A stretch of DNA of 5,591 bases, from positions 1 to 5,591 of the forward strand of contig CANBRV010000157.1 of assembly GCA_947372005.1 (NCBI GenBank), written 5' to 3'. The notes under the pieces are model-generated. The model worked only from the letters and a program-made list of their open reading frames with translations. It had not been told where the DNA came from and ran no database searches. This stretch comes from Comamonadaceae bacterium (GTDB lineage: Bacteria > Pseudomonadota > Gammaproteobacteria > Burkholderiales > Burkholderiaceae_C). The position numbers and the translations under genes are program-made. Below are positions 1 through 5,577 of the stretch, piece after piece. How positions within the stretch are numbered: position 1 is the stretch's first letter; every line of letters begins with the position of its first letter.

Positions 1-974
1 GTTGCTTCCATTGGATCGTTGGTGAGTGGCTTGTCTTTATGGCCAGCAATACCTTTAGCCTTGGCATAAGCCGCCCATTTTTTGATGAATGCATCGTTCG
101 TTGGGTTTTTGATGGATTGGAAATAATTCCAAGCAGCCAAGTGACCCACTAATGGTTTTGTGTCCACGCCACGGAGTTCTTCTTCACCCACGGAGAACGC
201 CACGACGGGTACGTCTTTAGCCTTAAGACCAGCGTTGCCAAGTTCTTTGTAGAACGGTACATTGGAGTCTCCGTTGATGGTAGAGACCACAGCGGTTTTG
301 CCGCCAGCGGAGAATTTCTTGATATCAGCCACGATGGTTTGGTAGTCCGAGTGACCAAACGGTGTGTACTTCTCGTCGATGTCCGAATCTTTCACGCCTT
401 TAGATTTGAGATAGGCGCGCAAAATTTTGTTGGTCGTACGTGGATAGACATAGTCTGTACCGAGCAGTACCCAGCGCTTTGCTGCGCCGCCGTCTTTACT
501 CATCAAATAGTCAACCGCTGGAATCGCTTGCTGGTTGGGGGCTGCACCTGTGTAGAACACGTTTTTGGAGAGCTCTTCACCTTCGTACTGCACAGGGTAG
601 AACAAGAGACCATTCAACTCTTCAACGACAGGCAGAACCGATTTGCGTGACACGGAAGTCCAGCAACCAAACATCACAGCAACTTTGTCTTGTGTAAGTA
701 ATTGCTTTGTTTTTTCAGCGAACAATGGCCAGTTGGAGGCAGGGTCAACCACCACAGGCTCTAGCTTTTTACCCAGCAAGCCGCCTTTGGCATTGATCTC
801 ATCAATTGCCATCAAGACAGTGTCTTTGAGCACGGTCTCAGAAATGGCCATCGTGCCCGATAAGCTGTGCAGCACGCCGACTTTGATAGTGTCCGCAGCA
901 ATCGCTGGGACGGCGGTCAGCGAAGAAAGAGCGAGGGCAGCCGTAAGTGCCTTCAATGTAAAACGACGCTTCAT
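1..974 (-). CDS. urtA: Urea ABC transporter, periplasmic urea-binding protein UrtA (C-terminus cut off by window edge)
   Basis: Periplasmic solute-binding component of the high-affinity urea importer UrtABCDE. The start is the ATG at 974 (complement), preceded by an AAAGGA ribosome site with an 8-base gap. The first 324 codons are visible; family members are usually a little over 400 residues, so roughly the last quarter is missing. Residues 1-26 are a clear signal peptide: KRR near the N-terminus, a hydrophobic run, and an AIA site before ADTIKVG. The mature part starts with VGVLHSLSGTMAISE (residues 32-46). It continues with MFGCWTSVSRKSVLPV (101-116), LLFYPVQYEGEE (123-134), GAAPNQQ (143-149) and AAWNYFQS (280-287), and reaches TNDPMEA (318-324). 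This is the UrtA/AmiC-type periplasmic-binding pattern and is not like a branched-chain amino acid binder. The gene is transcribed away from the urease operon. The remaining urt genes presumably lie off the left edge (inference). No frameshift or stop was seen. Confidence 0.96.
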   Translation of the reverse strand, partial: MKRRFTLKALTAALALSSLTAVPAIAADTIKVGVLHSLSGTMAISETVLKDTVLMAIDEINAKGGLLGKKLEPVVVDPASNWPLFAEKTKQLLTQDKVAVMFGCWTSVSRKSVLPVVEELNGLLFYPVQYEGEELSKNVFYTGAAPNQQAIPAVDYLMSKDGGAAKRWVLLGTDYVYPRTTNKILRAYLKSKGVKDSDIDEKYTPFGHSDYQTIVADIKKFSAGGKTAVVSTINGDSNVPFYKELGNAGLKAKDVPVVAFSVGEEELRGVDTKPLVGHLAAWNYFQSIKNPTNDAFIKKWAAYAKAKGIAGHKDKPLTNDPMEA

Positions 975-982
975 GATGTTTT

Positions 983-988
983 TCCTTT
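983..988 (-). promoter_or_regulatory. Ribosome binding site of urtA
   Basis: Read on the minus strand this is AAAGGA, 8 bases before the ATG at 974. It is one of the few good Shine-Dalgarno sites in the window and supports the chosen urtA start. Confidence 0.75.
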
Positions 989-1022
989 AAATATAAAAAG
1001 TAACGTTGCTAGATAGAAACCA

Positions 1023-1039
1023 ACCCATGAACAGTGGGT
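1023..1039. promoter_or_regulatory. Short dyad in the urtA leader: possible 5' hairpin or operator
   Basis: ACCCA and TGGGT form perfect 5-base arms separated by 7 bases, giving a 17-base dyad. It starts one base inside the predicted urtA sigma-54 transcript, so it could fold as a hairpin at the very 5' end of the urtA mRNA. It also lies about 110 bases upstream of the predicted ureA start, where an activator of sigma-54 promoters commonly binds. The 5-7-5 geometry resembles NtrC sites, but the arm sequence is not the usual GCAC/GTGC. A 5-base dyad can easily arise by chance, so its function is unproven. Confidence 0.3.
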
Positions 1040-1050
1040 ACATAGCACGA

Positions 1051-1066
1051 TGCATAAGCTGTGCCA
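1051..1066 (-). promoter_or_regulatory. Putative sigma-54 (RpoN) promoter for urtA
   Basis: On the minus strand the sequence reads TGGCAC-AGCTT-ATGCA, against the consensus TGGCAC-N5-TTGCA. The -24 GG (1065-1064) and the -12 GC (1053-1052) are separated by exactly 10 bases, and only one base of the core differs from consensus. Counting from the -12 C, transcription should begin near 1040, leaving a leader of about 66 bases before the urtA ATG. The gene's nitrogen-scavenging role fits RpoN/NtrC control. No clear NtrC site was found. Confidence 0.6.
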
Positions 1067-1116
1067 GCTTTTAATGATTGCGTATGGTGAATACCCGTAG
1101 TCTTGATTGCCGCATT

Positions 1117-1132
1117 TGGCATGTGACTTGCA
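1117..1132 (+). promoter_or_regulatory. Putative sigma-54 (RpoN) promoter for the urease operon
   Basis: The sequence reads TGGCAT-GTGAC-TTGCA. It differs from the consensus TGGCAC-N5-TTGCA at one core position and has the required GG-N10-GC spacing (GG 1118-1119, GC 1130-1131). The predicted start of transcription is about 1143, with an uncertainty of a couple of bases. That is almost on top of the ureA ATG at 1145, so the message would have essentially no leader. Its -24 GG lies about 52 bases from that of the opposite-facing urtA promoter. Confidence 0.6.
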
Positions 1133-1144
1133 TAAACTATCGCT

Positions 1145-1447
1145 ATGGAACTCACACCTAGAGAAAAAGATAAGCTACTCCTATTTACCGCGGCACTTTT
1201 AGCGGAGCGTCGTAAGGCGCGTGGCTTAAGGCTCAATTACCCCGAAAGCATTGCCCTGATTAGTGCGGCGGTGATGGAGGGAGCACGTGACGGTAAAACC
1301 GTCGCACAGTTAATGAGCGAAGGACGCACTGTTTTAACGCGACATGATGTTATGGATGGCATTGCCGAGATGATTCCTGATATACAAATTGAAGCGACCT
1401 TCCCAGACGGTACCAAATTGGTGACCGTGCATCAACCCATTGTTTGA
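1145..1447 (+). CDS. ureA: Urease gamma subunit UreA
   Basis: Smallest structural subunit of the cytoplasmic nickel enzyme urease (urea to ammonia plus carbamate); it packs with UreB and UreC in an (abc)3 assembly. The product is 100 residues, the family's usual length. It begins with the standard MELTPREKDKLLLF and has LNYPE at 30-34, VMEGARDG at 43-50, and a C-terminal beta region with TFPDGTKLVTVHQPI. The ATG at 1145 is chosen because the conserved N-terminus starts exactly there. No Shine-Dalgarno precedes it, and the predicted sigma-54 transcription start is only about two bases upstream, so translation may be leaderless (inference). It is the first gene of the operon. The usual upstream partner ureD is absent; urtA faces the other way instead. 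Confidence 0.97.
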   Translation: MELTPREKDKLLLFTAALLAERRKARGLRLNYPESIALISAAVMEGARDGKTVAQLMSEGRTVLTRHDVMDGIAEMIPDIQIEATFPDGTKLVTVHQPIV

Positions 1448-1449
1448 TT

Positions 1450-1454
1450 GGAGA
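1450..1454 (+). promoter_or_regulatory. Ribosome binding site of the small ORF between ureA and ureB
   Basis: GGAGA, 6 bases before the ATG at 1461. It decides in favour of that ATG over the in-frame TTG at 1440, which overlaps the end of ureA, and the ATG at 1482. Confidence 0.65.
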
Positions 1455-1460
1455 TTTTTC

Positions 1461-1628
1461 ATGCACCATCTCAGTGTTTCTATGCTCTTTTTATTGCTCA
1501 CCCGTGTAGTATTTGCTCATGAAGGGCATGGATTAGAGGGCGCGCACTCGCACCCAAGTGACGTCTGGGGATTTTTGATGCTGGGCTTGGTCGTGGCGCT
1601 GGCTGTATGGTTTGGTCGCAAAAAATAA
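1461..1628 (+). CDS. Small His-rich membrane protein between ureA and ureB, function unknown
   Basis: A 55-residue protein that I cannot assign to a named family. Residues 1-19 look like a signal peptide: hydrophobic MLFLLLTRVVFA with a possible cut after A19. A short polar stretch (20-34) follows with histidines at 20, 23, 29 and 31 and acidic residues at 21, 26 and 34. Then comes one transmembrane helix (about 35-51) and a positive RKK tail. If the signal is cleaved, the mature chain is 36 residues, starts with histidine, faces the periplasm and is anchored by its C-terminus. The ATG at 1461 has a good ribosome site. It lies 13 bases after ureA and 10 bases before ureB, in frame with neither. 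Related clusters often carry ureJ (HupE/UreJ, a nickel permease-like protein of about 200 residues) at this point, whose N-terminus also has a signal peptide followed by histidines. A role in nickel handling is inference only. Confidence 0.8.
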   Translation: MHHLSVSMLFLLLTRVVFAHEGHGLEGAHSHPSDVWGFLMLGLVVALAVWFGRKK

Positions 1629-1638
1629 GAAAGTCATC

Positions 1639-1944
1639 ATGACACCCGGAGAATTTTTTGTAGATAGCGGCGAACATGTTTTGAATGTGGGTCGCCGCAC
1701 GCAAACCGTGGTGGTGAAGAACACAGCAGATCGCCCGATTCAGGTTGGTTCGCACTATCACTTTGCCGAAGTTAATGACGCGCTGGGTTTTGATCGTGCT
1801 TTGGCGCGTGGCATGCGACTCAATATTGCATCGGGTTTGGCTGTTCGTTTCGAGCCAGGGCAACAGCGCACGGTGGAGCTGGTGGACTATGCTGGAAGTC
1901 GCATGGTATATGGCTTCCAAGGCAAAACACAAGGAGCGGTTTGA
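1639..1944 (+). CDS. ureB: Urease beta subunit UreB
   Basis: Second structural subunit of urease, a small beta-rich protein that braces UreC. The product is 101 residues, normal for the separate beta subunit of bacterial three-subunit ureases. It starts MTPGEFFV and carries the family signatures DRPIQVGSHYHF (31-42), ARGMRLNI (56-63) and VRFEPGQQRTVELV (69-82), ending with the usual YGFQG. The ATG at 1639 is chosen because MTPGE is the conserved N-terminus; the only upstream purine run, AAGAAAG, is a weak ribosome site, so coupling to the small ORF ending 10 bases earlier is likely. Its stop overlaps the ureC start by one base (TGATG), indicating translational coupling to the catalytic subunit. 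Confidence 0.97.
   Translation: MTPGEFFVDSGEHVLNVGRRTQTVVVKNTADRPIQVGSHYHFAEVNDALGFDRALARGMRLNIASGLAVRFEPGQQRTVELVDYAGSRMVYGFQGKTQGAV
1931..1936 (+). promoter_or_regulatory. Ribosome binding site of ureC
   Basis: AAGGAG, 7 bases before the ATG at 1944 and inside the end of ureB. This is the strongest ribosome site in the operon. It supports the ATG over the TTG one codon earlier. Confidence 0.8.
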
Positions 1945-3662
1945 TGGCAACTATTGGTAAGCGTGCCTACGCAGAAATTTTTGGTCCCACCGTTGGTGAC
2001 CGTGTGCGCCTTGCCGACACAGAGATTATTGTTGAAGTCGAAGCCGACTACACGCTGCGCGCAGGTAGCTACGGCGAAGAGGTCAAATTTGGCGGTGGCA
2101 AAACCATTCGCGATGGCATGGCGCAATCGCAAAGGATGCGTAGCGAAGGTGCAGTAGATTGCGTGATGACCAATGCGCTCATCCTCGACCACTGGGGCAT
2201 CGTCAAAGCCGACATTGGACTCAAAGGAGGACGCATCGTCGCGATTGGCAAGGCGGGCAATCTCGATGTGCAGCCAGGTGTGGATATCATCATTGGCCCT
2301 GGCACCGAAATTATTTCTTGCGAAGGCAATATCGTCACCGCAGGCGGCATCGACTCGCACATTCACTTTATTTGCCCGCAGCAAATTGAAGCGGCACTGG
2401 CCAGCGGCGTGACGACCATGCTGGGCGGCGGCACAGGACCTGCCACGGGCACATTTGCCACGACGTGCACGCCAGGCCCTTGGAACATTGAGCGCATGTT
2501 GCAAGCGGCGGATGCCTTCCCCATGAACATCGGATATCTTGGCAAAGGCAATGCCAGCTTGCCAGCTGGTCTGCATGAGCAAATTAACGCAGGAGTGATT
2601 GGCCTCAAATTACACGAAGACTGGGGCACTACGCCAGCCGCGATTAGTAATTGTTTGGATGTGGCTGACGAGACGGATACGCAAGTGGCGATTCACTCCG
2701 ATACTTTGAACGAATCGGGCTTTGTTGAGAACACGATCGCAGCCACCAAGGGGCGGAGCCTCTGCGCCTTTCACACCGAAGGCGCAGGCGGCGGGCATGC
2801 TCCTGACATCTTGCGCGTAGTGGGCGAAGCCAATTTTTTGCCAAGCTCGACCAACCCGACCATGCCTTACACCGTCAATACACTGGACGAGCATGTGGAC
2901 ATGCTGATGGTGTGCCATCACTTAGACGCAGGCATCGCTGAAGATTTAGCATTTGCTGAAAGCCGCATCCGCAAAGAAACGATTGCGGCTGAAGACGTGC
3001 TGCACGACTTGGGTGCGATCAGCATGATGTCCAGCGATAGCCAAGCCATGGGGCGCGTAGGCGAGGTCGTGATTCGCACATGGCAGACGGCTAGCAAGAT
3101 GAAGCAACAGCGTGGCTCGCTGCCGGAAGACTCATCCCGCAACGACAACTTCCGAGCTAAACGATACGTCGCCAAATACACCATCAACCCTGCGATTGCG
3201 CATGGCATTAGTCACGAAGTTGGCAGTATCGAGGTCGGTAAATTTGCTGACCTGGTGGTTTGGAAGCCCGCGTTTTTCGGTGTGAAGCCATCTTTGATTT
3301 TGAAGGGCGGCTTTATTGCGATGGCGGCGATGGGTGACCCGAGCGCCTCCATTCCCACGCCGCAACCCGTGCACTATCGCCCCATGTTTGGGGCGTATGG
3401 CGGAGCGCTGGCACGTGGCTCGCTCACCTTTGTTTCGCAGGCTGGACTTGGCGCAGGCATCAAGGAGAAATTTGGCTTGGCGAAAACGCTATCGGCTGTC
3501 AAAAACATTCGCGGCATTCGTAAACAGCACATGATTCACAACAGCTATTTACCCAAGATGGAAATTGATGCGCAGACGTATTCAGTGCGTGCCGATGGGC
3601 AGTTGCTGACTTGCGAAGCGGCGACTCTGCTGCCTATGGCACAGCGATATTTCTTGTTTTAA
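1944..3662 (+). CDS. ureC: Urease alpha (catalytic) subunit UreC
   Basis: Catalytic subunit of urease (EC 3.5.1.5), an amidohydrolase-fold enzyme with two nickel ions bridged by a carbamylated lysine. It has 572 residues, against about 567 in Klebsiella. By motif alignment every Klebsiella active-site residue is present with a constant offset of +5. The nickel ligands are H139 and H141 (SHIHF), K222 (GLKLHEDW, carbamylated), H251 (IHSD), H277 (CAFHTEGAGGGHAPD) and D365 (SSDSQAMG). The substrate-binding and catalytic residues are H224 and, in the mobile flap MVCHHLD, C324 and H325. The N-terminal beta domain includes the YGEEVKFGGGKTIRDGM pattern (43-59). The C-terminus retains IRGIRKQHMIHN and ends in RYFLF. 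The ATG at 1944 overlaps the ureB stop and has a strong ribosome site. ureE follows after 8 bases. The enzyme appears fully functional. Confidence 0.98.
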   Translation: MATIGKRAYAEIFGPTVGDRVRLADTEIIVEVEADYTLRAGSYGEEVKFGGGKTIRDGMAQSQRMRSEGAVDCVMTNALILDHWGIVKADIGLKGGRIVAIGKAGNLDVQPGVDIIIGPGTEIISCEGNIVTAGGIDSHIHFICPQQIEAALASGVTTMLGGGTGPATGTFATTCTPGPWNIERMLQAADAFPMNIGYLGKGNASLPAGLHEQINAGVIGLKLHEDWGTTPAAISNCLDVADETDTQVAIHSDTLNESGFVENTIAATKGRSLCAFHTEGAGGGHAPDILRVVGEANFLPSSTNPTMPYTVNTLDEHVDMLMVCHHLDAGIAEDLAFAESRIRKETIAAEDVLHDLGAISMMSSDSQAMGRVGEVVIRTWQTASKMKQQRGSLPEDSSRNDNFRAKRYVAKYTINPAIAHGISHEVGSIEVGKFADLVVWKPAFFGVKPSLILKGGFIAMAAMGDPSASIPTPQPVHYRPMFGAYGGALARGSLTFVSQAGLGAGIKEKFGLAKTLSAVKNIRGIRKQHMIHNSYLPKMEIDAQTYSVRADGQLLTCEAATLLPMAQRYFLF

Positions 3663-3670
3663 CAAACCTC

Positions 3671-4180
3671 ATGATTCAAATCTCTAAATGCCTGCCGCAA
3701 GGCAGAGGCCTCGCCAAGGCAATGCTGGCAAGGGCTAGCGAGGTGGTGCTTGATTGGGATGTGCGGCAAAAAAGTCGTTTTGAAACCACGGACTCGACTG
3801 GTCGCATACTCGGTATCTTCTTGCCGCGTGGCACCACGATTCGTGGTGGCGACGTGTTGGTGGGTGCAGACGGCTCCATGATCCGCGTGATTGCTGCGCC
3901 GCAATCGGTTCTCAAGATCACGCATTGCACCCAGCACGGCACGCCGTTTGATTTGATTCGTGCTGCTTACCATCTTGGCAATCGTCATGTGCCGATTGAG
4001 CTCAAGCCCGATCACCTCAAAATTGAGCCCGATCATGTGCTCGCTGAGATGCTACGTGCGATGCATTTCATCGTGAACGCGGTTGATGAATCGTTTGAGC
4101 CTGAAAGCGGTGCATATAGTTCTGGTGGTCATGCGCACGGACACGATCATGGCGATCACGGACATGACCACGCTCACTAG
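3671..4180 (+). CDS. ureE: Urease accessory nickel chaperone UreE with His-rich tail
   Basis: Cytoplasmic dimeric metallochaperone that passes nickel to the UreG/UreF/UreD complex. It has 169 residues. The N-terminal domain (about 1-72) contains DWDVRQKSRF and GIFLPRGTTIRGGDVL. The C-terminal metal-binding domain contains HLGNRHVPIEL, whose H106 matches the conserved interface nickel ligand (His96 in Klebsiella). The tail (154-169) has 8 histidines in 16 residues, arranged as two 7-residue repeats of HGHDHxx, consistent with nickel storage. The start is the ATG at 3671, which begins the conserved MIQISK; the reading frame continues upstream inside ureC but that part is not UreE-like. No Shine-Dalgarno is visible, so coupling to ureC (8 bases upstream) is likely. 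The tail-coding DNA overlaps the start of ureF. Confidence 0.96.
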   Translation: MIQISKCLPQGRGLAKAMLARASEVVLDWDVRQKSRFETTDSTGRILGIFLPRGTTIRGGDVLVGADGSMIRVIAAPQSVLKITHCTQHGTPFDLIRAAYHLGNRHVPIELKPDHLKIEPDHVLAEMLRAMHFIVNAVDESFEPESGAYSSGGHAHGHDHGDHGHDHAH

Positions 4181-4886
4181 CTCAGGGCTGATGCAGCTGA
4201 TGTGGCTGGCTTCACCTGCGCTGCCAGTGGGCGGCTTTGCCTATTCTGAGGGGCTGGAAACCGCTGTAGATAAGGCTTTGGCAGCTACCGAGGACACAGC
4301 GAAGGATTGGTTGGTGGATCAATTGCACTTGACGCTGGCACGCTCAGACTTGGCGGTGATTGTTAAAGCAATTAGTGCTTGGCGAGCAAACGACATGACG
4401 CAAATCGAAGCGCTCAACGCTTGGATTTTGCAGACCCGAGAAACTAGCGAGCTGCGAGCGCAAACCGAGCAAATGGGTCGCTCGATGCTGGAGTGGCTAC
4501 GCAACCATCCAAACGCTGACATGGAAAAAATCAATTGGCTCGCAGGACTACAGCCTACCTATCCACTGGCTTTTTCATTAGCCGCCAGCCCCTTGGATGC
4601 CACGCTGCTTGACTGCGCCACGACCTATGCGTTTGGCTGGGCGGAGAACATGGTGCAGGCCGCCATTAAGTCTGTGCCGCTAGGTCAAAGTGCAGGTCAG
4701 CGCATCCTGTCCGCGCTCGTTCAAGAGATTCCAGAGGCGGCGCAGCAAGCACTCACGCTCGCTACCATCGACTATAACGGCACTGCTGCAAGCCTTATCC
4801 AGTATGGCCTGCAGGCCTATTCTCCAATGCTTGCCATACTTTCCGCGCAGCACGAAACGCAGTATTCAAGACTCTTCCGCTCCTAA
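4164..4886 (+). CDS. ureF: Urease accessory protein UreF
   Basis: All-helical accessory protein that joins UreD and UreG on apo-urease and governs GTP-dependent nickel delivery. From the ATG at 4164 it has 240 residues, typical for the family. Signatures are LMWLASPALPVGGFAYSEGLE (12-32, near the N-terminus as expected), QTRETSELR (90-98), VPLGQSAGQR (171-180) and the conserved C-terminal HETQYSRLFRS (230-240), important for partner binding in the family. The start is uncertain: in-frame ATGs lie at 4131, 4149, 4164, 4191 and 4200, none with a good ribosome site. I chose 4164 because it leaves a short natural N-terminus; 4149 is almost as good. Either way the beginning overlaps the ureE His-tail in another frame (17 bases from 4164), implying translational coupling. 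Confidence 0.93.
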   Translation: MTTLTSSGLMQLMWLASPALPVGGFAYSEGLETAVDKALAATEDTAKDWLVDQLHLTLARSDLAVIVKAISAWRANDMTQIEALNAWILQTRETSELRAQTEQMGRSMLEWLRNHPNADMEKINWLAGLQPTYPLAFSLAASPLDATLLDCATTYAFGWAENMVQAAIKSVPLGQSAGQRILSALVQEIPEAAQQALTLATIDYNGTAASLIQYGLQAYSPMLAILSAQHETQYSRLFRS

Positions 4887-4908
4887 TTTTTGTTCTTAAT
4901 CTCGGATC

Positions 4909-5577
4909 ATGACTACCCAACTCCATCACATCGCAAATCGCACCAAAAAATTTCCGCCTCTGCGCGTTGGTATTGGCGGCCCTGTGGGCTCCGGCAAAAC
5001 GACCTTGCTGGAGATGCTCTGCAAGGCGATGCGCGACCAATACGACTTGGTTGCCATTACCAACGACATTTATACCAAGGAAGATCAGCGACTGCTTACC
5101 GTCAGCGGCGCACTGCCAGCTGAGCGCATCATGGGTGTGGAGACAGGCGGCTGCCCGCACACGGCGATTCGCGAAGACTGCTCGATTAACTTGGAGGCCA
5201 TCGACCGCATGCTGGTTGAGTTTCCCAATGCCGACATCGTGTTTGTGGAGAGCGGAGGCGATAACTTGGCGGCGACGTTTAGCCCCGAGTTGTCCGACCT
5301 CACCATCTACGTGATTGACGTGGCGGCAGGCGAAAAAATTCCTCGCAAAGGCGGCCCTGGCATTACCAAGAGCGATCTCTTCATCATCAATAAAACAGAC
5401 CTTGCGCCGCACGTAGGCGCTAACTTAGACATCATGCGCAGTGACACATTGCGTATGCGCAACACGCCCGCTGGACTCAAGCCCTTTGTGATGACTAACC
5501 TAAAAACGCTCTCGGGTTTGCAGGATGTGGTGTCATTTATAGAGACAAAAGGAATGCTCAATGCCGACGTGGCTTAA
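4909..5577 (+). CDS. ureG: Urease accessory GTPase UreG
   Basis: SIMIBI-class GTPase, related to the hydrogenase factor HypB, that powers nickel insertion into urease. It has 222 residues. It shows the P-loop GGPVGSGKT (23-31), the metal-binding CPH (82-84) that holds nickel between two protomers, EDCSINLEAI (89-98), the switch-type ESGGDNL (114-120), and the guanine-specificity motif NKTD (161-164). The N-terminal extension has only HH at 6-7, so unlike some UreGs it lacks a long His-rich head; nickel storage here seems to rest with UreE. The ATG at 4909 lies 22 bases after ureF with no strong ribosome site. The last residues after GML (NADVA) extend slightly past the usual end and overlap a possible next gene at 5561. 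Confidence 0.97.
   Translation: MTTQLHHIANRTKKFPPLRVGIGGPVGSGKTTLLEMLCKAMRDQYDLVAITNDIYTKEDQRLLTVSGALPAERIMGVETGGCPHTAIREDCSINLEAIDRMLVEFPNADIVFVESGGDNLAATFSPELSDLTIYVIDVAAGEKIPRKGGPGITKSDLFIINKTDLAPHVGANLDIMRSDTLRMRNTPAGLKPFVMTNLKTLSGLQDVVSFIETKGMLNADVA

Larger units (their letters stand above)
975..1144. promoter_or_regulatory. Divergent regulatory region between urtA and the urease operon
   Basis: This non-coding stretch separates the divergent urtA and ureA starts. It holds the two opposing sigma-54-like promoters, the ACCCA/TGGGT dyad and the urtA ribosome site. Between the two -24 elements (about 1067-1116) the DNA is moderately AT-rich and carries two copies of TGATTGC (1075-1081 and 1104-1110), whose 29-base offset may be chance. 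No convincing sigma-70 promoter facing either gene, no perfect NtrC or IHF site, and no terminator were seen. Confidence 0.75.

Noticed and set aside
339..990. Several plus-strand open frames across urtA
   Set aside because: The minus strand encodes an unbroken, clearly recognisable UrtA, so these are shadows.
860..1064. Exact 11-base repeat ATAAGCTGTGC at 860-870 and 1054-1064
   Set aside because: The first copy encodes conserved UrtA residues (HSLSG region) and the second overlaps the urtA promoter; a match of this length is within reach of chance, with no further copies seen.
1075..1110. Two TGATTGC direct repeats between the promoters, considered as IHF or activator sites
   Set aside because: Neither fits the full IHF consensus or an NtrC dyad, and seven-base repeats are common by chance.
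1440..1460. Upstream TTG start for the small ORF, adding seven residues
   Set aside because: It overlaps the ureA end, has no ribosome site, and would place charged and aromatic residues before the signal-like segment; the ATG at 1461 has GGAGA at good spacing.
1498..1950. Open frame of 150 codons on the minus strand opposite the small ORF and ureB
   Set aside because: UreB is certain here and the antisense product shows no domain; most of it is explained as a shadow.
1887..2582. Long open frame of 231 codons on the minus strand opposite ureB/ureC
   Set aside because: It is the antisense shadow of strongly conserved ureC codons; the product has no recognisable family pattern and no ribosome site was evident.
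3654..3665. Palindrome TTGTT-TT-AACAA at the ureC/ureE junction, considered as a terminator or processing site
   Set aside because: Its arms are five AT-rich bases with a two-base loop, too weak for a terminator and no U-tract follows; part of it encodes the UreC end.
4795..5412. Open frame of 205 codons on the minus strand opposite ureF/ureG
   Set aside because: It lies opposite well-supported UreF and UreG coding sequence and its product looks like random shadow composition.
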